NCBI RefSeq assembly: GCF_000236685.1
Contig: NC_016633.1
Span: forward strand, 2,790,001-2,854,000
Direction of reading: 5' to 3'
From: Sphaerochaeta pleomorpha str. Grapes
GTDB lineage: Bacteria > Spirochaetota > Spirochaetia > Sphaerochaetales > Sphaerochaetaceae
DNA: 64,000 nucleotides
Under the pieces are notes generated by a model. That model saw only the letters and a program-made list of their open reading frames with translations. It was not told where the DNA came from and made no database searches. Shown here in pieces: positions 36,235 to 45,738 of the stretch (position 1 is the first letter of the stretch; every line of letters begins with the position of its first letter). Both the position numbers and the translations under genes were made by a program.

Positions 36235-37233
36235 ATGCGAGTTGACTATGAGGTACTGGAAACGGAATTTGAACGGATTTTGGAAAAACATGCCATGGAA
36301 AGAGAGGATTCCAAACTCTGTGCAACACTCTTTGCACAAGCCAGTCTCGATGGGGTCTCTAGCCATGGGCTCAACCGTTTTCCGGTGTTTATCGATTATA
36401 TAGAGAAAGGGCTTGTCGATGTCCATGCAAAGGCAACGTTGTTAGGGCGGTTTGGCTGTCTTGAGCGTTGGGATGGAAATGCCGGGCCCGGGAATCTGAA
36501 TGCCTATGCTTCCATGACAAGGGCGATTGCCTTGGCCAAGGAAAACACCATCGGATGTGTTGCCCTTGCAAACACAAACCATTGGATGCGGGCTGGTTCC
36601 TATGGATTGCTTGCAGCCCAACAGGATTGTATTGGGATTTTGTGGACCAATACGATTCCAAACATGCCCCCTTGGGGAGGATTGGAGGCAAAACTGGGTA
36701 ATAATCCTGTGGTCTTTGCAATTCCCCATGCCGATAGTCCCATCCTTGTAGATATTGCCATGTCCCTGTTTTCCTATGGGAAAATGGAGAACTATGCAAG
36801 GGAGAAGAAGGACCTTCCCTTTGACGGTGGGTTCGATACGAAGGGAGGTATTTCCAAAGATCCTGCAGAGATCCTGCAGACCCAGAGGACCCTTCCTATC
36901 GGGTTCTGGAAAGGTTCCGGTCTCTCCCTTGCCCTTGATCTGATTGCTGCTTCGCTTTCCGGTGGCTTGACTACCTATGAAGTGGGGAAAGCCCCTGCAG
37001 AGGCCAGTGTGTCTCAGCTATTTGTGGCAATCAGTCTGGCCAACCTTCCTGACCGGGAAGCAATCGAGGCGAAGATAACCGCGACCTTGGATGATTTGCA
37101 TGCTACCAGGCCTATTGATGCACAGCATCCTGTTCACTTTCCGGGCGAAGGTATGAAAAAGATACGAGAAGAGAACCTGGAGAAAGGGATTCCTGTCGAT
37201 GAGGTAATCTGGAAGCGGGTTTGTGCAATGTAG
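36235..37233 (+). CDS. 2,3-diketo-L-gulonate reductase-like dehydrogenase (LdhD/YiaK family)
   Basis: A 332-residue protein of the malate/L-lactate dehydrogenase family that closely resembles YiaK (DlgD) along its length: DGVSSHGLNRFPVFI, GPGNLNA, IGCVALANTNHWMRAGSYG, WTNTIPNMPPWGG, SMSLFSYGKME-like, FDTKGGISKDP and LPIGFWKGSGLSLALD. The HWMRAGSYG segment holds the expected catalytic His. The known reaction is NADH-dependent reduction of 2,3-diketo-L-gulonate to 3-keto-L-gulonate, but this family also reduces other 2-keto acids, and no ulaABC- or yia-type partners are here. A bidirectional terminator separates it from fucI. Confidence 0.82.
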   Translation: MRVDYEVLETEFERILEKHAMEREDSKLCATLFAQASLDGVSSHGLNRFPVFIDYIEKGLVDVHAKATLLGRFGCLERWDGNAGPGNLNAYASMTRAIALAKENTIGCVALANTNHWMRAGSYGLLAAQQDCIGILWTNTIPNMPPWGGLEAKLGNNPVVFAIPHADSPILVDIAMSLFSYGKMENYAREKKDLPFDGGFDTKGGISKDPAEILQTQRTLPIGFWKGSGLSLALDLIAASLSGGLTTYEVGKAPAEASVSQLFVAISLANLPDREAIEAKITATLDDLHATRPIDAQHPVHFPGEGMKKIREENLEKGIPVDEVIWKRVCAM

Positions 37234-37272
37234 GGATAGTATAAGAAAACAGCATAGGGAAGTAGCTAGCAA

Positions 37273-37305
37273 AAAGGAGTTGCCAAAACAGGCAACTCCT
37301 TTCTT
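37273..37305. terminator. Bidirectional terminator between the YiaK-like gene and fucI
   Basis: A perfect 12-base-pair stem (AAAGGAGTTGCC 37273-37284, GGCAACTCCTTT 37291-37302) with a six-base AAAACA loop. A residues on the left and TTTCTT on the right give a T tract for each direction, fitting the two convergent genes. Confidence 0.9.
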
Positions 37306-37335
37306 AAATCAGAAAACGCAGAACGTTTCCTTCGT

Positions 37336-39162
37336 TTAATATTTACCGTATAGAGGGCCAAAAGTCTCGCAAGCCCGGAAATCGGCGCTTTCCTTCTCCA
37401 TGCCCATCATCGTCCAGGCACTCGGGCGGAAGATATCTGCATCCGGGACATTGTGCATGCATACAGGAATGCGAAGCATCGAGCAGAGGGTAATCATATC
37501 GGCACCGATATGCCCATAACTGATCGCCCCGTGGTTGGCTCCCCAGTTTGCCATGACAGAATAGACATCCTTGAACGGACCGTCTTTCCCGTCGATGCGG
37601 GGGACGAACCAAGTAGTCGGCCAGGTCTGGTCGGTTCTCTTGTTGATGGTGTCGAATACGTTCTCGGGAACTTCGCAGGTCCAGCCTTCAGCTATCTGCA
37701 ATACAGGACCCAAGCCCTTTACCGTATTCATGCGGACCATGGTCACCGGCATTCCCCCTTCACTGAGGAAGGTGGAACTGAACCCGCCGCCACGGAAGTA
37801 TCCACAGTTTGCTGCGCTGAAGCGGGAGTTGTCCAAGGTGTTTGCAACATCTTCGCTGGTAATTTCCCAGAAATGCTTCATTTCGCTTTCGCCTTTGGCA
37901 TTCTTCATTTTTCCCGCTGCATCGAGGGTTGTAGCCCCGCTGTTGATAAGATGGATGAATCCATCCTTTGCAAGTCCGGTCGGTTTCCAGCCAGTGACCC
38001 GTTCGATGGCACTGGGACTCCAATAGGTGCGAACATCGCTGAAGATGGTTGCCCTGTTGGTAAGGAGTTTGCCGAAAAGCATTCCGATACCATTGAGAAA
38101 GTCATTCTCGGTAGCCATGACGAAAGGCTCTCTGATTCCATTCCAGTCAAATGAGGTACACAGCATGGTTTCCATGAAATCGCCATTTGGCCAATGGTCT
38201 GTCCATTGCCTTTGGCCTTGGAATCCTGCAAACAGGGCATTGTGGCCAAGGCTCTCCTCACCGAAACCGATTTTCTTGAGTTCTTTATTCCCGATCATCA
38301 GGTCACGGCCGATCATGGTCATCTTTGTGCAGTATTCCCAGTCTTTCTCCAACTGTTCTTCACTGCGCCGGTATTTCTCTTCGTTGACAGTATCTTTGGG
38401 TTGGATACAGTTTTCCTTGACCCATTTGATAGCCTTTTTGAACTCTTCGTGGTCGTAGATTTCCTCGACTATCCTGCGTTCGATCTCACACATGTCAATG
38501 GCTTCAGTTCTCATTCCCAGGTAAGACTGCAACAGGTCCTGGTCGACGATGGAGCCAGCAATACCCATGGCACAGCCGCCAATGGACAAGTAACTTTTAT
38601 CTCTCATTGTGGCAACTGCCAGAGCCGCACGTGCAAAGCGAAGGATTTTCTCAGATACATCTTCAGGAATCGTTGTGTCGCTGTTGTCTTGGACATCGCG
38701 GCCATAGATCCCAAAGGCAGGGAGCCCCTTCTGGGTATGGGCAGCCAATACGGCAGCCAGATAGACAGCACCCGGTCGTTCAGTGCCATTAAAACCCCAG
38801 ACAGCCTTGACGGTCATCGGATTCATGTCAAAGGTTTCTGTTCCGTAGCACCAGCAGGGTGTAACGGTAAGGGTAATGGCAACCCCTTCCTTTTCGAATT
38901 TTGCAGCACAGTCGGCACTTTCCCTGACCCCGCCAATGGTGGTGTCGGCGAGTACGCACTCGACTTTGTTGCCATTGGAATAGCGAACATTGTCACTGAT
39001 GAGTTTTGCTGCTGACTTTGCCATATTCATGGTCTGGACTTCGAGTGATTCCCGAACTCCCCGTTGTCTTCCATCGATTACCGGTCTTATTCCGATTTTA
39101 GGAAAGGAGCCTGCATATCGAATTTCTGGTCCGATGGATTTAATATCAGAAACATTTGCCAT
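37336..39162 (-). CDS. fucI: L-fucose isomerase
   Basis: A 608-residue full-length FucI, which converts L-fucose to L-fuculose (and D-arabinose to D-ribulose). Family segments: [19 protein letters not shown] at the N-terminus, [25 protein letters not shown], the metal ligands in [16 protein letters not shown] (Glu and Asp), and the His in [27 protein letters not shown] lies before the ATG. It is divergent from fucU with a LacI-type operator between them. No dedicated fuculokinase or fuculose-1-phosphate aldolase is in the window, so RhaB and the class II aldolase may serve both sugars. Confidence 0.96.
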   Translation of the reverse strand: MANVSDIKSIGPEIRYAGSFPKIGIRPVIDGRQRGVRESLEVQTMNMAKSAAKLISDNVRYSNGNKVECVLADTTIGGVRESADCAAKFEKEGVAITLTVTPCWCYGTETFDMNPMTVKAVWGFNGTERPGAVYLAAVLAAHTQKGLPAFGIYGRDVQDNSDTTIPEDVSEKILRFARAALAVATMRDKSYLSIGGCAMGIAGSIVDQDLLQSYLGMRTEAIDMCEIERRIVEEIYDHEEFKKAIKWVKENCIQPKDTVNEEKYRRSEEQLEKDWEYCTKMTMIGRDLMIGNKELKKIGFGEESLGHNALFAGFQGQRQWTDHWPNGDFMETMLCTSFDWNGIREPFVMATENDFLNGIGMLFGKLLTNRATIFSDVRTYWSPSAIERVTGWKPTGLAKDGFIHLINSGATTLDAAGKMKNAKGESEMKHFWEITSEDVANTLDNSRFSAANCGYFRGGGFSSTFLSEGGMPVTMVRMNTVKGLGPVLQIAEGWTCEVPENVFDTINKRTDQTWPTTWFVPRIDGKDGPFKDVYSVMANWGANHGAISYGHIGADMITLCSMLRIPVCMHNVPDADIFRPSAWTMMGMEKESADFRACETFGPLYGKY

Positions 39163-39190
39163 ACTGAACCTCCTTGGTATATCATGTTCT

Positions 39191-39242
39191 ATGTAATCGT
39201 TTACATCATTGCCAGTATTACATGTTATCTGTTGATTTGCAA
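39191..39242. promoter_or_regulatory. fucI/fucU divergent promoter region with LacI-type operator
   Basis: The palindrome-like ATGTAATCGTTTACAT (39191-39206; on the minus strand TGTAAACGATTACA) differs by one base from the operator TGTAAACGTTTACA at 59655-59668. On the plus strand TTTACA (39200-39205), 17 bases, TGTTAT (39223-39228) could drive fucU. On the minus strand TTGCAA (39242-39237), 16 bases, TAATAC (39220-39215) could drive fucI. The operator would overlap the first promoter and lie just downstream of the second. Confidence 0.5.
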
Positions 39243-39281
39243 CTTGTTTTTTGTAACTGGAAAACTACAAAGGAGAAAAAA

Positions 39282-39707
39282 ATGCTAAAAAACATCCCTT
39301 CGATTATCAGTCCTGAACTACTTAAAGTACTTATGGAAATGGGTCATGGTGACGAATTGGTCATCGGTGACGGTAATTTCCCGGCAGCCTCGATGAATGA
39401 TCGGGTTATCCGGCTGGACGGTCATGGGGTTCCTGAGATTTTTGAGGCTATACTCAAACTATTTCCCCTGGATATCTATTCTGATAATGCTTTTTTGATG
39501 GAAAAGGTTCCCGGAGACAAAGTTGAGACCCCTATCTGGAAAGAATACGAAACGTTGGGAAAACAAGGAGACCCGAATTTCAAGGGCTTCCATTTTATCG
39601 AACGGTATGCTTTTTACGAGAGGGCAAAGAAAGCCTATGCAATAGTTGCAACAGGCGAAACGGCCTTGTATGCCAATATACTGATCAAGAAAGGCGTTGT
39701 AGTTTAA
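39282..39707 (+). CDS. fucU: L-fucose mutarotase
   Basis: A 141-residue FucU/RbsD-family protein, which interconverts alpha and beta anomers of L-fucose. Family features: SPELLKVLMEMGHGDELVIGDGNFPA with the catalytic His (GHGD, about residue 22), and IERYAFYERAKKAYAIVATGE near the end. The ATG at 39282 has AAAGGAG upstream; the frame extends back to 39174 but includes the operator region. It is divergent from fucI, and its last four bases overlap the convergent AraC gene. Confidence 0.93.
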   Translation: MLKNIPSIISPELLKVLMEMGHGDELVIGDGNFPAASMNDRVIRLDGHGVPEIFEAILKLFPLDIYSDNAFLMEKVPGDKVETPIWKEYETLGKQGDPNFKGFHFIERYAFYERAKKAYAIVATGETALYANILIKKGVVV

Positions 39708-40573
39708 GTGCTTGGTTGATTAGTCCAAATCCTCTTGTATTGCCGCGGGCTCAATTCCATTATGTTGCGAAACTGTCGTGCAAAATAGTTCCCATCGGAA
39801 AAACCCGTGGCTTCAGAGATGCCTTCCATGGTCAGGTTGCTGGTCTGGATCAGGGAGCAGGCATATTTTATCCTTCTGCGGATGTGGAACTCTACCGGGG
39901 AAAACCCGGTATACAACCGGAAATACCGGTTGAGGGTGCTTGCACTCATATGTGCCTGGTCAGAAAGTTCAGTCAGAGAAAGCGATTTGTTTAGGTTTTT
40001 TTCCATGAAAGCAATACAGGTCGCGATTCTCTGGTTGCCATAGGCTTCTGTATAGAGCGGCTTTTCCTTTGACCGTGAGAGCATAACGAGCAACTGCAAT
40101 AGGTACGCGTAGACCAAAGCAGCTGTACCTTTTCCATATACCATACCTGCATTCTCCAGCTTGATTTTCTCAACCAAAACCAAAGCCTTCTCCAATTGCA
40201 AGGGTGAAAGGCAAGGGATGGTTGACGTGTGGGAAGCATCGATAACCAGAGATTTGAACCCAGCGATTTCCGCAAGGTCTACCATGCTAGCCGAGAGAAT
40301 ATTTTTTCCTATCAAAATATTATACAGCACGAGATTATCAACTTCTTCGTACCCATGGAGCACTTTCGGAGGGATCAGGAAGGCGGAACCGCAGCAAACT
40401 TTCAGTCTTTCATTTTCTGTGATATTGATTCCCGTACCGGAAATGACAATGACCAGTTCGAAAAACTCATGGCTGTGTAAGGAATAGGGTATTTCAGGTT
40501 CCCGTTTTATTACCTTTACATGAATACTCTGACCATGGAAAAAGGTATGTTCCCGTAAAATTCTGTATGACAT
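39704..40573 (-). CDS. AraC-family transcriptional regulator, RhaS/RhaR-like
   Basis: A 289-residue regulator with an N-terminal cupin (SLHSHEFFELVIVISGTG, about 31-48, and FLIPPKVLHGY) and two C-terminal helix-turn-helices (LSLTELSDQAHMSASTLNRYFRLYTGFSP and ATGFSDGNYFARQFRNIMELSPRQYK). It is divergent from rhaA with 96 bases between starts, so it is probably the rhamnose-responsive activator. No clear ribosome site precedes its ATG. It is one of four regulators in the deoxysugar region, besides a DeoR protein and the LacI protein at the window end. Confidence 0.9.
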   Translation of the reverse strand: MSYRILREHTFFHGQSIHVKVIKREPEIPYSLHSHEFFELVIVISGTGINITENERLKVCCGSAFLIPPKVLHGYEEVDNLVLYNILIGKNILSASMVDLAEIAGFKSLVIDASHTSTIPCLSPLQLEKALVLVEKIKLENAGMVYGKGTAALVYAYLLQLLVMLSRSKEKPLYTEAYGNQRIATCIAFMEKNLNKSLSLTELSDQAHMSASTLNRYFRLYTGFSPVEFHIRRRIKYACSLIQTSNLTMEGISEATGFSDGNYFARQFRNIMELSPRQYKRIWTNQPST

Positions 40574-40669
40574 GATAAAATAGTGCTAGTAAATGATTAT
40601 TCTGTCAAGGCAGGATTTGTAAACAATGTCAAAATAGAAGTAAATACTATAAATATGAGGGGATGCTCG
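40574..40669 (+). promoter_or_regulatory. AraC-rhaA intergenic control region
   Basis: This 96-base divergent gap holds two copies of TGTCAA 24 bases apart (40603-40608 and 40627-40632) and A/T-rich -10 candidates TACTAT (40645-40650) or TATAAA (40648-40653) without a good -35 box. That pattern suits an activator-dependent promoter, with the AraC protein as natural activator. GAGGGG lies before the rhaA ATG. Confidence 0.4.
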
Positions 40670-41920
40670 ATGACAGAATATGAAATTGCGAAAAAGGCAT
40701 ATGCCCAATACGGTGTAGACACTGACTCTGTTCTTCAAGAACTTTCCTCAGTCCCAATTTCCATACATTGCTGGCAGGGGGATGATGTCGGGGGTTTTGA
40801 AAAACCTGAATCCGTACTTACCGGGGGCGGAATCCAAACAACAGGGAACTATCCAGGTAAGGCAAAAACCATTTCCCAGTTGCGACAGGACCTGGAAAAA
40901 GTGTTGACTCTGGTTCCTGGTACCCACCGGCTCAATCTACATGCAAGCTATGGCGAATTTGGAGATGTGTTTATAGACCGGGACCAGATTGAAGAAAAAT
41001 ATTACCAAGGCTGGGTAGACTGGGCTCTGGCAAACGATTTGAAAATTGACTTTAATGGTACGTTTTTCAGTCATCCGCTTGCAGAGGATGGTTTTACCTT
41101 GGCAAGCAAGGACGAAACAATTCGCCGGTTCTGGATTGAGCACGAAAAACGTTGCAGGAAGATTGCTGCCTGGATAGGGCGGATACAAAAAAGCCCTTGT
41201 ATTCTCGACACTTGGATTCCCGATGGAATGAAAAACCTTGCAGTAGATAAATTGGGCTATCGAGCAATCCTCAAGGAATCGCTCGATGAGATTTTTGCAA
41301 TTGAATATAGCGAAGACGAGATGAGGGATGCGCTGGAAACGAAACTCTTTGGTCTAGGAAGCGAGGCCTTTGTAGTAGGTTCCCATGAGTTCTATATGAA
41401 CTATGCAGCGCGTAATAAAAAAATGCTCTGCCTTGATATGGGTCATTTTCACACAGAAGAAGATATCTCGGACAAATTATCAGCGATTCTCCTCTTTGAT
41501 GACGAAATCCTGCTACATGTAAGTCGTCCCATGCATTGGGACAGCGACCATGTCGTACTGTTCAACGATAAGGTAAAGATGGTCAGCGAGGAATTGGTAC
41601 GCAGCGGTAAGCTTTCCACTTGCCATATAGGGATGGATTTCTTTGATTCCTCGATCAATAGGATCGGAGCCTGGGTAACCGGGGTACGTGCTATGAGGAA
41701 AGCCTTGCTGTTTGCCATGCTGGAGCCAATCAACCAGCTTATCCGCTACGAAGAGACCGGAAACGGGTATGCCCAGATGGCATTGCTTGAGCAACAGTCC
41801 CTGATGCCCTTTGGGTTTGTCTGGGATGAATTCTGCAAGAGAAACGGGGTACCTGTGGAAAGTGACCTTGTCAAAATTATCACCGAGTATGAAAAAACAG
41901 TTTTGGGGGAACGGGAATGA
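40670..41920 (+). CDS. rhaA: L-rhamnose isomerase
   Basis: A 416-residue RhaA, which converts L-rhamnose to L-rhamnulose. Features: SIHCWQGDDVGGFE (about 29-42), LNLHASYGEFGD, DFNGTFFSHP, CLDMGHFHTEEDISDK (metal ligands) and DFFDSSINRIGAWVTGVRAM. ATG 40670 is used because AGGGG stands 8 bases upstream; a longer frame runs to 40583. It opens a long run of co-directional genes to rhaB at 59413, with several intercistronic hairpins. It overlaps the aldolase gene by ATGA. Confidence 0.96.
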   Translation: MTEYEIAKKAYAQYGVDTDSVLQELSSVPISIHCWQGDDVGGFEKPESVLTGGGIQTTGNYPGKAKTISQLRQDLEKVLTLVPGTHRLNLHASYGEFGDVFIDRDQIEEKYYQGWVDWALANDLKIDFNGTFFSHPLAEDGFTLASKDETIRRFWIEHEKRCRKIAAWIGRIQKSPCILDTWIPDGMKNLAVDKLGYRAILKESLDEIFAIEYSEDEMRDALETKLFGLGSEAFVVGSHEFYMNYAARNKKMLCLDMGHFHTEEDISDKLSAILLFDDEILLHVSRPMHWDSDHVVLFNDKVKMVSEELVRSGKLSTCHIGMDFFDSSINRIGAWVTGVRAMRKALLFAMLEPINQLIRYEETGNGYAQMALLEQQSLMPFGFVWDEFCKRNGVPVESDLVKIITEYEKTVLGERE

Positions 41921-43017
41921 GTCTGGAAACGTTGATAGAAGCTTCCCATTACTACGGTAATGATTCTTCCATGGTACTTCTTGGCGGTGGCAATACCTCC
42001 TATAAGGAAGGCAATACCCTGTATGTGAAAGCCTCGGGGTATTCTCTCGGTACGATTGGTCCCCAGGGGTTTGTCAGAATGGACCTTGCAAAAATGCAGG
42101 GTATTTGGTCTAAAAGCTACGCCCTAGACGATGCTGAACGGGAAGACCAAGTGCTCAAGGATATGATGGGATGTCGTCTTCCTGGTGAGACAGCCCGTCC
42201 CTCGGTCGAGGCCCTTTTACACGCTTTGCTTCCTTTTACCTACGTGGTACACCTCCATCCGGCCCTGGTCAACGGGGTTACCTGTTCGCTCAAGGGTGAG
42301 CAGACAATTACAAGGATGTTTCCCTCTTCCCTCTGGCTTGGTTTGATAAAACCAGGATATATCCTTGCCGAAACCGTGAAAAAGGCAATGGCCAGCAGAT
42401 TGGCCGATAGGGGAGAAACCCCACAGGTTATCTTTTTGCAGAACCATGGGGTTTTTGTAGGGGCCGATAGCCTGGCAGAAGTCCAACGATTGTATGAAGG
42501 CATTATCGGGTGTATACAGAAAGAGATAACGCGTTGTCCGGATTTCACTCCGCTTCAAATGGACGGGTTGAAAGTTGAGAAAGTCATAGCTTCCTTGAAG
42601 GAGGTCTATCAGGGGACCGTATCGGTTGCCTTGAATAAGGAATTTCAAAAAATCCTTCGTGATGAAAAATCATTTTATCCTGTTTCTTCTGCTTTTACCC
42701 CCGATCATATTGTCTATAGCGGATTCAAACCCCTATGGGTCGAGATTCCCAATGAAGAAGCGAACGTTGGCTCAGCTGTCCTGCAGGCCTACGAGCTCTA
42801 TGGTAGCCAGTATGGATCTGTCCCAAAGATTATCTGCGTCCAGAACCTGGCTGTGTTTGCCTTTGGGGAGAATGCTTTGAAATTGTTTACCGATACGGTA
42901 GCGGTCAGTGTCTATAGTGAAAGCTTTGGAGGTCCCTTGTTCATGGATGAGGCAATGATCGATTTCATCAGAACCTGGGAGGTTGAGAAGTATAGAAGCT
43001 CAATCGGCTCAAAGTAG
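41917..43017 (+). CDS. Class II aldolase, the aldolase half of RhaE-type rhamnulose-1-phosphate aldolase/dehydrogenase
   Basis: A 366-residue class II aldolase/adducin-domain protein. Zinc-site histidines are in VVHLHPALVNG (H-x-H) and LQNHGVFVGA, and the N-terminus has the phosphate-loop GGGNTSYKEG. The length and the C-terminal extra region (HIVYSGFKPLWVE to VPKIICVQNLAVFAFGE) match the front part of the fused RhaE enzyme, not the 275-residue RhaD of E. coli. The fused dehydrogenase is missing; a matching SDR gene is found 12.5 kb downstream. Expected reaction: rhamnulose-1-phosphate to dihydroxyacetone phosphate and L-lactaldehyde. Its ATG overlaps the rhaA stop. Confidence 0.85.
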   Translation: MSLETLIEASHYYGNDSSMVLLGGGNTSYKEGNTLYVKASGYSLGTIGPQGFVRMDLAKMQGIWSKSYALDDAEREDQVLKDMMGCRLPGETARPSVEALLHALLPFTYVVHLHPALVNGVTCSLKGEQTITRMFPSSLWLGLIKPGYILAETVKKAMASRLADRGETPQVIFLQNHGVFVGADSLAEVQRLYEGIIGCIQKEITRCPDFTPLQMDGLKVEKVIASLKEVYQGTVSVALNKEFQKILRDEKSFYPVSSAFTPDHIVYSGFKPLWVEIPNEEANVGSAVLQAYELYGSQYGSVPKIICVQNLAVFAFGENALKLFTDTVAVSVYSESFGGPLFMDEAMIDFIRTWEVEKYRSSIGSK

Positions 43018-43055
43018 GAAGGGTAACGGAGGTTTGCCCTTTTATGATTGCTGTT

Positions 43056-43101
43056 TAGCCCGGTTATCCCGGGATGTACAGATTATTCCGGAATATCCGG
43101 A
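43056..43101 (+). repeat. Two small hairpins between the aldolase and rhamnose-binding-protein genes
   Basis: CCCGG-TTATC-CCGGG and, shortly after, TCCGG-AATAT-CCGGA lie in the 106-base gap, ahead of AAAGGAG and the next ATG. They could stabilise or stall the message; no T tract follows either. Confidence 0.4.
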
Positions 43102-43123
43102 AAACAGACAAAAGGAGTTTGTA

Positions 43124-44140
43124 ATGAAAAAGACGTTGTTGGTAATGCTCATCGTTGTGATGTCCATGGGAATGATGTTTGCCCAAGGTACAAAAGACCA
43201 GGCAGCAGTGAAAGGCGAGAAAGAAATCGTCATCCTTTGCAAAAGCATGGGAAACGGGTTCTTTGATGCAGTTTTCAAGGGTAGTGAAGAAGCTGTAGCC
43301 GAGCTTGGTGGAATTAAGACCACCTATATGGCCCCTTCCCAGGCGACTGCTGAAGGCCAGATTGAGATTATCGAATCCTTGATCGCCCAGAGGGTTGACG
43401 GTATCGCAATTTCTGCAAACGATGCTGACGCTCTTATCCCTGTAGCCAAGAAAGCCATGGCAGCCGGAATCAAAGTCATTTCCTTCGATTCAGGTATCAA
43501 TGTAGGTGGACGTATCGTTGACTTGCTGCCTAGCAATGCCGAACTGATCGGACGCCAGCAGATTCAGCTTGCAGCTGACCTTACCGGTATGAAGGGTGAT
43601 ATCGCAGTTCTTTCCGCCTCTGCCCAGGCTACAAACCAGAATCTCTGGATTGACTGGATGAAGGAAGAGATCAAAGATGCCAAGTATTCGAACATGAAGC
43701 TTGTCGAAGTTGTCTATGGCGACGATGCCCCGGACAAGAGCTATCGTGAAGCTACTTCCCTCATGAAGAAGTATCCTAATCTCAAAGCAATCATTTGCCC
43801 GACCACCGTTGGTCTTCTTGCCACAGCACAGGCTGTCAAGGATGCCGGGATGACCGGTAAGGTTGAAGTTACCGGACTTGGCCTTCCTTCTGAAATGAAA
43901 GGCTACATTCTGGATGGTACCTGCCGCAAGATGGCTCTCTGGAATCCCATCGACCTCGGCTATACTTCCACATACATTCTTGCTGCCCTCATGGATGGAA
44001 CCTCCAAGGGTAGTGTCGGCGAAGTAATTCCTGCCGGCCGCATGAAATCTGTGAAAGTTGAGAAAGACGGACTCATCTACATGAGCACCCCGTATGTATT
44101 CAACAAAGACAATATCGAACAGTACGCAGCAATTTTCTAG
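43124..44140 (+). CDS. Rhamnose ABC transporter solute-binding protein
   Basis: A 338-residue secreted binding protein of the ribose/rhamnose type (Peripla_BP_4). The signal peptide is MKKTLLVMLIVVMSMGMMFAQG, cut near MFA-QG. The mature part has ILCKSMGNGFFDAVFKGSEEA, SLIAQRVDGIAISANDADAL, VISFDSGINVGGRIV and GLGLPSEMKGYILDGTCRKMALWNP, like RhaS of rhizobial rhamnose importers. AAAGGAG precedes ATG 43124. It is followed by an ATPase and two permeases; with rhaA upstream and rhaM downstream, L-rhamnose is the likely ligand. Confidence 0.9.
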   Translation: MKKTLLVMLIVVMSMGMMFAQGTKDQAAVKGEKEIVILCKSMGNGFFDAVFKGSEEAVAELGGIKTTYMAPSQATAEGQIEIIESLIAQRVDGIAISANDADALIPVAKKAMAAGIKVISFDSGINVGGRIVDLLPSNAELIGRQQIQLAADLTGMKGDIAVLSASAQATNQNLWIDWMKEEIKDAKYSNMKLVEVVYGDDAPDKSYREATSLMKKYPNLKAIICPTTVGLLATAQAVKDAGMTGKVEVTGLGLPSEMKGYILDGTCRKMALWNPIDLGYTSTYILAALMDGTSKGSVGEVIPAGRMKSVKVEKDGLIYMSTPYVFNKDNIEQYAAIF

Positions 44141-44148
44141 GTTAAGCC

Positions 44149-44182
44149 AACTCCCCCCCCTATCACAATGGGGGGGAGTTTT
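44149..44182 (+). terminator. Strong hairpin between binding-protein and ATPase genes
   Basis: An 11-base-pair stem, AACTC plus a C tract (44149-44159) pairing with a G tract plus AGTT (44170-44180), ten-base loop and TTTT. It starts 8 bases after the stop and resembles the hairpin after tctC. It likely attenuates the membrane genes. The homopolymer C and G tracts are also slippage-prone. Confidence 0.8.
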
Positions 44183-44220
44183 CTGTTTCATGATGCATTT
44201 ACGGTTGCTAAGGAGGCACA

Positions 44221-45738
44221 ATGCAACAGGCATTGCTTGAGGTTTATAACCTTACTAAGATTTTCCCTGGAATCAGGGCCTTGGACGACGTTCACCTTAC
44301 CGTACGCAGCGGTGAAGTACATGCCCTTATCGGAGAAAACGGGGCAGGGAAATCTACCCTGGTAAAGATTTTAACCGGAGTGTATACCCCTACGGCCGGA
44401 AAACTTGTGTTCGATGGCAAGGAAATTGCTTTCAAAAATGCAATAGAAGCTCAGGAAGCCGGTATCGTAGCAATCCATCAGGAAGCCTCGATGTTCCCGG
44501 AGCTCAGTGTTACCGAAAATATTTACATGGGTCACCATCTGAGAAATCCCAAAAACCATAAGCTCGACTGGAAGGCAATGACGGAGAATACACGACAGTT
44601 GCTTGCGCAGATGCAATTGGACATAGATCCCGATACTCTGGTGAAAAACCTTAGTGTTGCGAAACGGCATATGGTTGAGATTTCCAAGGCACTTTCACTC
44701 GACGCAAAACTGGTAATCATGGATGAACCCACTTCAGCGCTGACAGAGCGTGAGGTTGAGGATTTGTTCAGGATTGTCAGGGATTTGAAAAAGAAGGGTA
44801 AAGCGATTCTTTTCATTTCCCATAAATTTGAAGAGATTTTCGAAATCTGTGATTATTTCACGGTTTTACGAGATGGACAATATATCAAGGAAGGTCTCGT
44901 TAAAGACAGTAACGAAGACGAAATCATCAACATGATGATTGGTCGCAGCATTGACCAGATGTATCCGCAACATAATCCAAATATCGGGGAAGTGGTACTG
45001 AAAGTCTCGAACCTTTCCCAGTTGGGAGCGTTTAAAAATATTAGCTTTGAGTTGCACCGTGGGGAGATCCTTGGCTTTTTTGGCCTGGTAGGGGCTGGCC
45101 GCACGGAAGTGGTACGTACGATTTTCGGTATCGACGGGGCAATGGGGGGCACGATGGAAATCGATGGGAAACCCTATGCTCCGCGCAGTCCCCGCGACGC
45201 GATGCATTATGGCTTGGCCCTTGTCCCTGAAGACCGTCAGAAGCAGGGACTGGTATTGAAAATGTCCCTTACCCAGAATATATCGCTTCCTGTACTTGAT
45301 ACACTCAGCTGGCGAAAACTGATTACCCGCAAAAAATGTGAAAAAACCTATGTTTTGGAACATGGGAACCAGATGGAGATCAAATCAGCAGGCTATCATG
45401 TCGATGCAGATACGCTTTCGGGCGGAAACCAGCAGAAAGTGGTGCTCGCAAAATGGATTGGTACCGATCCCAAAATCCTCATCCTTGATGAACCGACGAA
45501 AGGTATCGATGTCGCAACCAAAGCAGCAGTCCATGAATTCGTCTGTGAGATGGCCAGTCGGGGAGTTGCTGTTATTTTGATTTCCTCAGAATTGCCTGAG
45601 GTTATAGGTATGGCTGACCGTATACTCGTTATGCATGAAGGTTGCCAGACGGCAATTCTCGCCAATAAAGAAATTACGGCAGAGAACGTTATGCGTTGTG
45701 CTATAGGAAATGTCCAAACGGAGGGGTCAAATGCCTAA
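44221..45738 (+). CDS. Rhamnose ABC transporter ATP-binding protein (two ATPase domains)
   Basis: A 505-residue RbsA/RhaT-type ATPase. The first domain has Walker A GENGAGKSTL, a signature region LSVAKRHMVEISKAL and Walker B VIMDEPTSAL; the second has a degenerate Walker A (GLVGAGRTEVV), LSGGNQQKVVLAKW and LILDEPTKGIDV. This is the normal pattern for the CUT2 class. AAGGAGG precedes the ATG. It overlaps the next permease by 8 bases. Confidence 0.93.
   Translation: MQQALLEVYNLTKIFPGIRALDDVHLTVRSGEVHALIGENGAGKSTLVKILTGVYTPTAGKLVFDGKEIAFKNAIEAQEAGIVAIHQEASMFPELSVTENIYMGHHLRNPKNHKLDWKAMTENTRQLLAQMQLDIDPDTLVKNLSVAKRHMVEISKALSLDAKLVIMDEPTSALTEREVEDLFRIVRDLKKKGKAILFISHKFEEIFEICDYFTVLRDGQYIKEGLVKDSNEDEIINMMIGRSIDQMYPQHNPNIGEVVLKVSNLSQLGAFKNISFELHRGEILGFFGLVGAGRTEVVRTIFGIDGAMGGTMEIDGKPYAPRSPRDAMHYGLALVPEDRQKQGLVLKMSLTQNISLPVLDTLSWRKLITRKKCEKTYVLEHGNQMEIKSAGYHVDADTLSGGNQQKVVLAKWIGTDPKILILDEPTKGIDVATKAAVHEFVCEMASRGVAVILISSELPEVIGMADRILVMHEGCQTAILANKEITAENVMRCAIGNVQTEGSNA

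Noticed and set aside
44149-44182. C and G homopolymer tracts as a phase-variation switch
   Set aside because: The tracts are outside coding sequence and form the two arms of a hairpin between genes, so a terminator/attenuator explains them better.
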